DNA from: Xanthobacter aminoxidans
Lineage (GTDB): Bacteria > Pseudomonadota > Alphaproteobacteria > Rhizobiales > Xanthobacteraceae
NCBI RefSeq assembly: GCF_023571765.1
Contig: NZ_JAMJXC010000006.1
Location: 62,001-126,000, forward strand
DNA length: 64,000 nt
Reading direction: 5' to 3'
Of the stretch, positions 9,391-17,266 are shown piece by piece. The notes beneath the pieces were generated by a model. That model saw only the letters and a program-made list of their open reading frames with translations. It was not told the DNA's origin and ran no database searches. The number at the start of each line of letters is the position of its first letter. Within the stretch, counting starts at the first letter, position 1. Made by a program: the position numbers and the translations under genes.

Positions 9391-10548
9391 TCAGCCCTTC
9401 ACGCCGACGATGGGGGTCGCGCGCACGGCGGCGCCGGGCCTGAGCGCCTCGAAGCCTTCGACCACCACCGGCTCGCCGGCCTTGATCCCCTCCACCACGA
9501 TGCCGGCGCCCACGTTGCCGCCCGGCTTCACCCGCCGCACCACCGCCTTGCCGTCCTCCACCACGAAGACGTAGACGCCGGCCTGATCGGCGATGAGCGC
9601 CGCCTGCGGGATGACGATGCGCTCCTCCGGCTTGCCGGACTTCAGCTCCACCCGCACCAATTGGCCGTCCGTCAGCTGGCCCTTGGGGTTGGGCACGTCG
9701 GCGCGCATGACGATGGTGTCCGTGGTGCGGCTCACCGACACGTCGATGAAGTTGATGCGCCCCACCTCGCCATAGAAGCTGCCGTCGGGAAACTTGATGC
9801 GGACTTCCACATTGGAGAGGTCGGCCTTGCCCTCCTCCTTCTGCGCTTCCTGATAGTCGCGCTGGCTGACGGGGAAGGTGACGTACATGGGGTTCTGGCT
9901 CACCACGGTGGCGAGCGGGCCGCTGTCCGGGCCGATGATGTGGCCGCGGGTGAAGGCAGTGCGGCCGATGCGGCCGGTGATGGGGGACACGATGTCGGTG
10001 TAGCCGAGATTGAGCTTCGCCGTGTTCAGCGCCGCCTCGGCGGTGAGCAGCGCGCCCTTGGCGCTCTCCTCGTTGGCAATCGCCTGGTCGCGGGCAACCG
10101 CCGTGCCGGCATTCTTGGCGAGCAGTTCCTCGGCGCGCTCGCGCTGGATCTTGGCGAGGGTCAGGGCGGCCTTGGCCCGCTCCACGTCGCCTTCCGCCTG
10201 CTGCACGTCGGCCTGGAAGGGCGGCTTCTCGATGCGGTAGAGGGGCTGGCCCTCCTTCACGCTCTCGCCGTCCTTGAAGAGCACGGCCTCCAGCATGGCC
10301 TTGACGCGGGCGCGGATGTCCACCCGCTCGGGGGCCTCCACGCGGCCCACGAATTCCATGGCATCGGCGATGGGCTTCAGCTCGGCGGCCACCACCCCCA
10401 CGGGGATCGGGCCTTGCTGGGCGAGGGCGGGGCGCGCGCCGATCGGCAGGGCGCCGAGGAGCAGGGCGCCGAGCAGCGGGGCGGCAGCCCACACGGCCGG
10501 ACGAACGGTTTCCCAACGCGCCGGCTTCCGACGAGCGACGATGCCCAT
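9391..10548 (-). CDS. RND efflux periplasmic adaptor (membrane fusion) protein
   Basis: Periplasmic adaptor, 385 aa, linking the RND pump to an outer-membrane channel. It has an N-terminal hydrophobic signal (about residues 15-45, ending ARPALAQQ), the lipoyl half-motifs around an alpha-helical hairpin (VQQAEGDVERAKAALTLAKI region), and a beta-barrel domain. No lipobox cysteine is seen, so it is probably not a lipoprotein, unlike AcrA. ATG at 10548 is chosen for the strong GGGGGGAAGAG ribosome site. The longer frame upstream would overlap the next gene. Confidence 0.92.
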   Translation of the reverse strand: MGIVARRKPARWETVRPAVWAAAPLLGALLLGALPIGARPALAQQGPIPVGVVAAELKPIADAMEFVGRVEAPERVDIRARVKAMLEAVLFKDGESVKEGQPLYRIEKPPFQADVQQAEGDVERAKAALTLAKIQRERAEELLAKNAGTAVARDQAIANEESAKGALLTAEAALNTAKLNLGYTDIVSPITGRIGRTAFTRGHIIGPDSGPLATVVSQNPMYVTFPVSQRDYQEAQKEEGKADLSNVEVRIKFPDGSFYGEVGRINFIDVSVSRTTDTIVMRADVPNPKGQLTDGQLVRVELKSGKPEERIVIPQAALIADQAGVYVFVVEDGKAVVRRVKPGGNVGAGIVVEGIKAGEPVVVEGFEALRPGAAVRATPIVGVKG

Positions 10549-10775
10549 GGCTCTTCCCCCCTGATCGGCCGGGCGATGCCGCATGGCGGCGCCGCCCCGA
10601 CCTCCGCAACTTGTTCCGCACCGCCGTTCCGCGACCCGGCAGCGCCACGCTTGCACGCACACTAGCACCGCGGCCGGGGCCGGCAACGTACCCGTCTCGC
10701 CCCAGCGCTTGGCACAGGCGGCGCGGCGGGCCAATTGCCTTTTGGCGCCAGCCGGCCGCCCGCTGTGCCGAAGCT

Positions 10776-13079
10776 TCAGGCCACGCTGAGCGGGAAGGGC
10801 ACCACCTGCGCGCCCGCCCCCTGCGGCACGGCCGGGGCCACGCCCGGCGCTGCATCGGCCGCCGCCAGCACCCGGCGCACCTCTTCGACCACCGAGGCGG
10901 CTTCGGGAGCGATGTCCATGTTGGACAGAAGCCGGTCGAGCAGGGCCAGCAGGCGCGAGCGCTCCTGCGGCGTCTTCAGCAGCGCGGGCAGGGTGGCGAT
11001 GGCCTCCGCCTCGTTGCGGTCCACGATGATGGACTGGCGGCGGATGATGGCCTGCGCCACATCGGAGGGCATGGCCAGGAGCCCCAGCTCGTAGCCCACC
11101 AGCTCGCGGATCTGCTTCAGGGTGGAAAGCCGGCGCTCGTTGCCGCCCCGCTTGAAGCCGATGAGCGCCACGCGCACGCCGGCATCGGTGAAGCCGCCCT
11201 CGCGGATGGCGGCGAGCGCGGCCGCCACTTCCGCCGGCGGCTGCTCCACCAGAGCGGCGGCGGTGGCCGGCGCGGTGAGGTCCGGGTCCAGCATGGCGAA
11301 GGTGCCGTAGAGGCGGAAGAATTCGGTCTCCACCGTCGCATCGCGCAGGCGGCGGTAGAGGTCCAGGCCGGCGGTGATGGCGGTGGCGGCGAAATGCTCG
11401 CCGGCCACATGCACGCCCTTTTCGTCGCGCGGCGTGCGCTGGCTGCGGGCGAAATCGGCGAGCGGCGCCATGGCCTTGAGCCACGGGTTGAGATCGGACA
11501 GGCCCCAGCGCACCGCGCGCAGCGGATGCACCGCCCGCGTGACGCGCCCCATCTCCGGCGTCACCACGGCGGCGAGCGCCGGATGGACGAAGGTCTCGTA
11601 CAGCCGTGAATTGGTCTGCGAGACGTTGGCCACCACCTCGAACGGGATCTCGTCGTTGCGGTCGTACTTCTGAAGAACCGCGAGATCCTCCACCCGGCGC
11701 TCGGTGAGGGTCACGTCATACTTCACCTCGGGGCCGGAGCGGTCCTCCTCGATGGTCATGCCGTAGAGGCCGGGGGGCAGCGCCTCCACATAATCGAGCA
11801 GGTCCACGATCTGCGCATGCTCGCGCCGGGCGATGGCGCCGGAGACGAAGATGCCGAGATGGCCCACGCTCTCGTGCATGAGGCCGACGATGACCTGCCC
11901 GGCATCCTTCAGCGCCTGCGTGGTGGGATAGAGGTCCGCCACCCAGTTGATGGCCTGCTGGGGCGGGGTGATGTTGTCGCCCAGCGAGGCGAAGACGATG
12001 ATGGGGGAGCGCACGGCCTTGAGGTCGAAGGTCTTGCCCGGCGCCCATTCCGCCTTGCCGGCGGCCAGCCTGTTGCCGACGAACAGGTTTTCCACGATCC
12101 ACTTGATCTCTTCCCGGTTCATCAGGAAGTAGCCGCCCCACCAGCGCTCGAATTCCAGGAAGCGCGCGGGTTCGGTGTCGATCTTGGAATAGAGCGAATA
12201 GTATTTGGTGAAATAGGTGTTGGCCGGGTTCAGATACTCGAAATTGTCCACGAGATAGGCGCCGTCGAAGACACCGCCGCCGAGGTCCGAGGCCAGCGAT
12301 GCGGTCCACGCCCCGCCCAGCACGCCGCCGGCATAGCGCATGGGGTTCTCGGCATCGTTGCCGGCCCAGTAGGACATGGGCGCGCCGTTCACCACGATGG
12401 GGCCCACATTGTCCGGGTCCAGCGCCGCCACCAGCATGGCGGCCCAGCCGCCCTGGCAATTGCCCATCACCACCGGCCGCTCGCGGGTGGGGTGGCGATC
12501 GCGCACGATGCGCACGAATTCGGATTCCGCCAGCGACACGTCCGCCAGCGTCTGCCCCGGCACCGGCTCGGGGAAGAAGATGACCATGTAGACGGCGTGG
12601 CCCGCCTTCAGGGCGAAGCCGACTTCGGAATCCTTCTTGAAGCCGCCGATGCCCGGCCCGTGCCCGGCGCGCGGATCGATGATGAGGAAGGCGCGCTGCT
12701 CGGGATCGAGCGTCACGCCGTCCGGCGGCAGGATGCGCACGAGGGCATAGTTGCAGGGCCGCGCGAAGGTGCGGGCGTCGGCCACCATCTCATAGTCGAA
12801 GGCGAGCAGCGGCGGCTTGCCGGCCTTTTCATGCGCGATCCAGTTGTTGCCGCGCTGGCGCATGGTGTCCCAGAAGATCAGCGAGCGCTGGGCGGCGTCG
12901 AAGGCGTAGGAGACGCTGTCGCGCCACGCCTGCGCCGGCGTCTGCGGGCGGCCCGCCCCGGCGAAGGCGGAGGCGGCTTCCCGCATGGCCGCGCCATAGG
13001 CCGAGACCGCCTCGCCGATGCGCAGGCGGTAGATCTCCGCCACCCGGCCGTAGACGTTCATCATGTCGAGCGGATGCAT
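10776..13079 (-). CDS. DUF3141 protein, PHA-synthase-like alpha/beta hydrolase
   Basis: A 767-aa protein of the DUF3141 family. The middle contains an alpha/beta-hydrolase core resembling class I/III PHA synthases: a G-x-C-x-G-G elbow (GNCQGGW, Cys208), an Asp in LGDNITPPQ (Asp368) and a His in SVGHLGIF (His407). This is the Cys-Asp-His triad arrangement used by PhaC to polymerise hydroxyacyl-CoA. The C-terminal 300 residues are alpha-rich and family specific. It lies 10 bases after ackA with a GAGGAGG ribosome site, so it belongs to the pta-ackA operon. The biochemical function is not established to my knowledge; polymerase or thioesterase activity is an inference from the triad. Confidence 0.8.
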   Translation of the reverse strand: MHPLDMMNVYGRVAEIYRLRIGEAVSAYGAAMREAASAFAGAGRPQTPAQAWRDSVSYAFDAAQRSLIFWDTMRQRGNNWIAHEKAGKPPLLAFDYEMVADARTFARPCNYALVRILPPDGVTLDPEQRAFLIIDPRAGHGPGIGGFKKDSEVGFALKAGHAVYMVIFFPEPVPGQTLADVSLAESEFVRIVRDRHPTRERPVVMGNCQGGWAAMLVAALDPDNVGPIVVNGAPMSYWAGNDAENPMRYAGGVLGGAWTASLASDLGGGVFDGAYLVDNFEYLNPANTYFTKYYSLYSKIDTEPARFLEFERWWGGYFLMNREEIKWIVENLFVGNRLAAGKAEWAPGKTFDLKAVRSPIIVFASLGDNITPPQQAINWVADLYPTTQALKDAGQVIVGLMHESVGHLGIFVSGAIARREHAQIVDLLDYVEALPPGLYGMTIEEDRSGPEVKYDVTLTERRVEDLAVLQKYDRNDEIPFEVVANVSQTNSRLYETFVHPALAAVVTPEMGRVTRAVHPLRAVRWGLSDLNPWLKAMAPLADFARSQRTPRDEKGVHVAGEHFAATAITAGLDLYRRLRDATVETEFFRLYGTFAMLDPDLTAPATAAALVEQPPAEVAAALAAIREGGFTDAGVRVALIGFKRGGNERRLSTLKQIRELVGYELGLLAMPSDVAQAIIRRQSIIVDRNEAEAIATLPALLKTPQERSRLLALLDRLLSNMDIAPEAASVVEEVRRVLAAADAAPGVAPAVPQGAGAQVVPFPLSVA

Positions 13080-13089
13080 GGAGGCCTCC

Positions 13090-14295
13090 TCAGGCCGAAG
13101 GAACCTGGGTGTGGGAGAGGACCTGCCGCATCTCGCGGACGATGGTCCATTCCTCGTCGGTGGGGATCACATAGGCCTGCGGGCCGGTGCCCTTGGTGAT
13201 GCGGGTGGCGCCGGCGCGGTTGGCTTCCGGGTCCAGCTCGAAGCCGGCCCAGGCCACGGCGCGGAGCACCTCGGCGCGGGTCTCGGCATCGTTCTCGCCG
13301 ATGCCGGCGGTGAAGACGAGGGCGTCGATGCCCCGCAGCGCCGCCACCAGCGAGCCGAACTCGCGGTTGATGCGGTAGACGAACAGGTCGATGGCCCGCC
13401 GCGCCCCCGCATCCGTCTCGCAGCGCTCGCGCAGCACGCGCATGTCATTGGAGAGGCCGGAGACGCCGACGAGGCCGCACTTGGTGTAGAGGAAAAGCTC
13501 CGCCTCCTCCGCGCTCATGCCCATCTCGCGCTGGAGATAGAAGACGACGCCGGGATCGATGGTGCCGCTGCGCGTGCCCATCACCAGCCCGTCGAGGGCC
13601 GAGAAGCCCATGGTGGTGGCGATGGAGCGCGAGGCGTCATAGGCGCACAGGCTCGCCCCGTTGCCGAGATGCGCCGCCACCACCCGCCCCTTGGCGAGGC
13701 GCGGATCCACCTTCGGGAACTGGGTGGCGAGATAGGCGTAGGACAGGCCGTGGAAGCCGTAGCGCTTCACGCCCGCATCGGTCATCGACTGGGGAATGGC
13801 GAACATCTGCGCCAGTTCCGGCTGGGTGCGGTGGAAGGCGGTGTCGAACGCCGCCACCTGCGGCAGGCCCGGCACGCGGCGGGCGATGATGCGGATGGGT
13901 TCGAGGCTCTTCGGCTGGTGCAACGGCGCGAGCGGGGAGAGGGTGTCCAGCTCGTTGATGATGGCGGGGGTCAGCTCCACCGCATGGGTGTAGTGCGGGC
14001 CGCCATGGACCACGCGATGGCCGACCGCGGCGAGCTGATGCCCGCCCCGGTGGGCGCCGAGCCAGTCGGAGAGAGTGGCCAGCGCCTCCTCGAAGCCGAA
14101 GGCAGCGTGGCCGTCCCAGCGCTGGTCGCCGACGGTGGCGCCGTCGTGGTCCTTCACCTTGAAGTGCGGATCGGTGCCCAGCCCCTCGAACAGGCCGCGA
14201 TAGATGCGGTTGGGCACGTCCGCGCCGTCGTCCAGGAACACCTGGAACTTGAGGCTGGAGGAGCCGGCATTGAGGACAAGATGCACGCGCGCCAT
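13090..14295 (-). CDS. ackA: Acetate kinase
   Basis: Converts acetyl phosphate and ADP to acetate and ATP, or the reverse, in the cytoplasm; 401 aa, the family's usual length. The N-terminal ASKHA phosphate motif is LVLNAGSSSLKF; later come the FDTAFH segment and GNG (AHLGNGASLCA), then GTRSGTIDPG, all typical of AckA. ATG at 14295 begins MARVHLVLNAGSSS, matching family N termini. It lies two bases after pta. Together the two enzymes interconvert acetyl-CoA and acetate. Confidence 0.95.
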   Translation of the reverse strand: MARVHLVLNAGSSSLKFQVFLDDGADVPNRIYRGLFEGLGTDPHFKVKDHDGATVGDQRWDGHAAFGFEEALATLSDWLGAHRGGHQLAAVGHRVVHGGPHYTHAVELTPAIINELDTLSPLAPLHQPKSLEPIRIIARRVPGLPQVAAFDTAFHRTQPELAQMFAIPQSMTDAGVKRYGFHGLSYAYLATQFPKVDPRLAKGRVVAAHLGNGASLCAYDASRSIATTMGFSALDGLVMGTRSGTIDPGVVFYLQREMGMSAEEAELFLYTKCGLVGVSGLSNDMRVLRERCETDAGARRAIDLFVYRINREFGSLVAALRGIDALVFTAGIGENDAETRAEVLRAVAWAGFELDPEANRAGATRITKGTGPQAYVIPTDEEWTIVREMRQVLSHTQVPSA

Positions 14296-14297
14296 GG

Positions 14298-15290
14298 TCA
14301 GACCTCCAGCGCCTTGGCCGCCGCGCGGGCCGTGGCCTGCTGGGCGGCGGCGAGCAGCGCCGCCACCGCGCAGGAAGCGAGGCGCGTCGGCGCCGAATCC
14401 GCCCGGCTGGTGAGGATGATGGGCACCCGCGCGCCCACCACGATGCCGGCCGCATCGGCGCCGGCGAGGAAGGACAGGCTCTTCGCCAGCATGTTGCCGG
14501 CTTCGAGGTCCGGCACGACAAGCACGTTGGCCCGCCCCGCGACCGGGGAGGAGATGTGCTTGATGGCCGCCGAGCCGAGGTCGATGGCATTGTCCAGCGC
14601 CAGCGGCCCGTCCACGATGGCGCCGGTGATCTGGCCGCGATCGGCCATCTTGCACAGGGCCGCCGCCTCGATGGTGGAGGGCACGGCGGGGTTCACCGTC
14701 TCCATGGCCGAGAGAATGGCCACCCGCACCTCGGGGAAGGACAGCGCCTGCGCCAGCTCGATGGCGTTCTGCACGATGTGCGCCTTGTCCTCCAGCGAGG
14801 GGGCGATGTTGATGGCGGCATCCGTGATGATGAGCGCGTCCGGATGGCTCGGCACGTCCATGACGAAGCAATGGCTGATGCGCCGCGCGGTGCGCAGGCC
14901 GGTGTCGCGGGCGACCACCGCGCTCATCAGCTCGTCGGTGTGAAGGCTGCCCTTCATCAAGGCGTCGGCCTCGCCGCAGCGCACCAGCGCCACCGCCTTC
15001 TCCGCCGCCTCGTGGCTGTGCGCCGCGGCCACCTGCCGCACGCCGGAAATGTCGAGCTGGCCGGCGGCGGCCGCCGCGGCGATCTTGGCCGGGGGGCCGA
15101 CGAGGATGGGCTCGATGAGCCCGAGGTCCGCCGCCTCCAGCGCGGCGCGGAGCGAAACGTCGTCGCAGGGGTGGGCCACCGCCACCTTGAGCTTCGGCAG
15201 CGCCTGGGCCGCCGAGATCAGGCGATCATACTTGGCATGTCGATTGTGCTGGGCGTCCTGGGCCGCCGCTGCGGCCAAATGAGCGGTCAT
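14298..15290 (-). CDS. pta: Phosphate acetyl/butyryltransferase
   Basis: Transfers an acyl group between CoA and phosphate; 330 aa. It resembles the stand-alone PTA/PTB domain (GSLHTDELM, GADAAGIVVGARVPIILTSRAD) that in other bacteria is fused behind a MaoC enoyl-CoA hydratase domain; here that domain is absent. First gene of pta-ackA-DUF3141. An FNR/FixK-like box lies about 105 bp upstream. Whether acetyl or a larger or hydroxylated acyl group is preferred cannot be read from the sequence. Confidence 0.9.
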   Translation of the reverse strand: MTAHLAAAAAQDAQHNRHAKYDRLISAAQALPKLKVAVAHPCDDVSLRAALEAADLGLIEPILVGPPAKIAAAAAAGQLDISGVRQVAAAHSHEAAEKAVALVRCGEADALMKGSLHTDELMSAVVARDTGLRTARRISHCFVMDVPSHPDALIITDAAINIAPSLEDKAHIVQNAIELAQALSFPEVRVAILSAMETVNPAVPSTIEAAALCKMADRGQITGAIVDGPLALDNAIDLGSAAIKHISSPVAGRANVLVVPDLEAGNMLAKSLSFLAGADAAGIVVGARVPIILTSRADSAPTRLASCAVAALLAAAQQATARAAAKALEV

Positions 15291-15388
15291 GTGCGCTCTC
15301 CCTCGTGCCGCCGCACGGGCCGGCCGGGCGGCTGGGCCTCCTGGCGGATGCTCGCCCCAAGCTGTCGGCCCGCAGCCTCTCGCCTTCC

Positions 15389-15402
15389 ATGATGCAGATC
15401 AA
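15389..15402. promoter_or_regulatory. FNR/FixK-type box upstream of pta-ackA-DUF3141
   Basis: ATGATGCAGATCAA matches the TTGAT-N4-ATCAA consensus at nine of ten defined positions. It is centred about 105 bp before the pta start, leaving room for a promoter and leader. It suggests induction at low oxygen by an FNR or FixK protein. The rest of 15291-15640 has no convincing gene. Confidence 0.55.
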
Positions 15403-15640
15403 GGGGCGTGTGACGGCATCCGCGGAATGGTAACTGGATGGCGCGAGAATGGGTGGAGCCGGTGACGCAATGCCGTTCGCGGGTACTGGGAGAAAAATCC
15501 GGCCGGGCGCCTGCGGGGAAGCGGCGGCCCGGCCGGCGCTTTCCGGGAGGTCTCGGTTGAGCGCGTCGCCATCGTCCACGGAAGCTCCGGGCGCCGCATC
15601 CCCAAAATGGAGGAGGACGCAACGGAGCCGCGAAGGACCC

Positions 15641-16702
15641 TTACGGCTCGAAGGCGAACACCTTCTTCCAGTCGTCCTTCATGGAGATGACGTACCAGCC
15701 GCGCGCCTTCGCCTCGTCATAGAGCTTCTGGGTGAAGGTGCCGACCTCGGAGTATGGCAGGCCCTGCGCCGGGCCATAGGCGAATTCGCGCTTCCCGTCG
15801 TCGTGCAGCACCAGGGCCGCGAAGCGCAGGCCCTTGCCGGCCTTGGTATATTCCAGCATCTGCCGGTCGCCGGTGGAATTGCCGAAGGCGGCAATGGGGC
15901 GCTTGCCGATGACGAGGTGGATGCCCTCCGGCTTGCCGCCGTTCACGTCCTCGAACAGAACGGCCGGCTCCAGCCGCAGCACCGGACGGCCCGCGGCGTC
16001 GTAGCCGAAGCGTACCGCGTCCGGCGTGCCCACCACCTGCTCGGGCGGGATGCCATAGAGCTTCTCGGAAAAGGCGCGCACGAAATCCTGCCCGCCGCCG
16101 GTGACGATGTAGGTGCGGAAGCCGTTGGCCCGCAGCAGCTGCAGCACCTCCTGCATGGGCTGGTAGGTGAGCTCGGTGTGCGGGCGGTTGAGCACCGGAT
16201 TGCGGGCGGTGGCCATCCAGTCCTGCGCCGCGGCGCGCAGCTCCTCCACCGTGAGGGATTCCAGCGTGAGCATGATGATTTTCATGAAATCGCCGGAGGA
16301 GAGCTTGCCCAGGGCCTCTTCGCTGGCCTTCTCGTCGCCGGAAATGGCCGTGCGAAACGGCTCCTCGGTCTTCAAGGCCGGATTGGCCTGCGCCATCGCG
16401 CGCACGCGGGCGGCGGCGAAGGCGACCTCGGTATAGACCGGCTGCTCCACCCAGAGCGTGCCGTCCTGATCGAAGGTGGCGATGCGGTCGGCGGGGGGCA
16501 CGAAATCCGGCCCGCCGGGGGTTGTGGTGGCCTTCACGAAATCAAGGATGCCGGTCTTGGTCGCCCCCGCATTCCAGGAGGGGAGGGGATCGACCGCCTG
16601 CGCGAAGGCGGGGTGCGCGAGGCCGGCGCAGAGAAGACCGGCGGCGAGGACAGCGGCACGCGCGAACGGCCGCAGGCCGGCGGAAAATCTCAACGACACC
16701 AT
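15641..16702 (-). CDS. Secreted HAD-superfamily phosphatase
   Basis: A 353-aa haloacid-dehalogenase-fold hydrolase with an N-terminal signal peptide (cleavage near AFA-QA, residue 34), so probably periplasmic. Motif I is FDQDGT with nucleophile Asp78 and acid Asp80; the VTGGG segment fits motif II and GNSTGDRQM the acidic motif IV. A phosphoserine-phosphatase-like or nonspecific acid phosphatase role is likely from these motifs. No partner gene is adjacent. ATG at 16702. Confidence 0.85.
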   Translation of the reverse strand: MVSLRFSAGLRPFARAAVLAAGLLCAGLAHPAFAQAVDPLPSWNAGATKTGILDFVKATTTPGGPDFVPPADRIATFDQDGTLWVEQPVYTEVAFAAARVRAMAQANPALKTEEPFRTAISGDEKASEEALGKLSSGDFMKIIMLTLESLTVEELRAAAQDWMATARNPVLNRPHTELTYQPMQEVLQLLRANGFRTYIVTGGGQDFVRAFSEKLYGIPPEQVVGTPDAVRFGYDAAGRPVLRLEPAVLFEDVNGGKPEGIHLVIGKRPIAAFGNSTGDRQMLEYTKAGKGLRFAALVLHDDGKREFAYGPAQGLPYSEVGTFTQKLYDEAKARGWYVISMKDDWKKVFAFEP

Positions 16703-16834
16703 GGATCAAGCCCCCTCGCGCCCTGAACGCTGCGCCCTGCATGTTGTCCGATTCTGCGACGCCTGCGCGACGGCTTCAAGCGGTGGCCGCCGCATGGACC
16801 TCCTCTCCCGCCATGGCTCCCCCTTCACAGGCTG

Positions 16835-17025
16835 TCATGGCCGGGCTCGTCCCGGCCATCGACGTCGGGCCGATCGAGTCCCTGTCCAGAGATGTATTTC
16901 CGGCCACTCCACGTGGATACCCGGCACAAGGCCGGGCATGACGCTCGATAGGGATGCTCACACCGATCTGCACTGGACCCCGGATCTGCGCTCCGGCGTT
17001 CGCCGTCGCTTGTCCGGGGCACATC
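16835..17025. repeat. Cluster of REP-like palindromic repeats
   Basis: Within the gene-free stretch 16703-17266 are three palindromes: ATGGCCGGG/CCCGGCCAT at 16837-16859; CCCGGC/GCCGGG at 16920-16936; and a longer unit at 16970-17025 whose outer arms CCCCGGA and TCCGGGG are 16978-16984 and 17013-17019. The third unit recurs at 50703-50757. Nothing else in this intergenic stretch looks coding. Confidence 0.7.
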
Positions 17026-17266
17026 CCAGCAGCGAATAACTGACGTTCCGCAAACGTCCCTCTTGGCGAGCGGCCCTCCTTGCGCATAGATGGCGGTGCG
17101 GGGTCGGGCCACGTCGTTCCGGAATGGGGACGACGGGCACCGGTCGGTCATTTCTCGTGAGGGGGCCGGTCGAACGATCTGCGGGCAGGGGCCGCTCTGT
17201 GGAGCCATCCCGCCGCGTCGCACGCCTCGCCTCCCGCAACGGTGCTGCGCACCGAGGGAGCGGTCC

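Noticed and set aside
6211-10665. A long plus-strand open frame antisense to the RND pump genes
   Set aside because: Product is low-complexity His/Glu/Arg-rich and overlaps two well-supported minus-strand genes.
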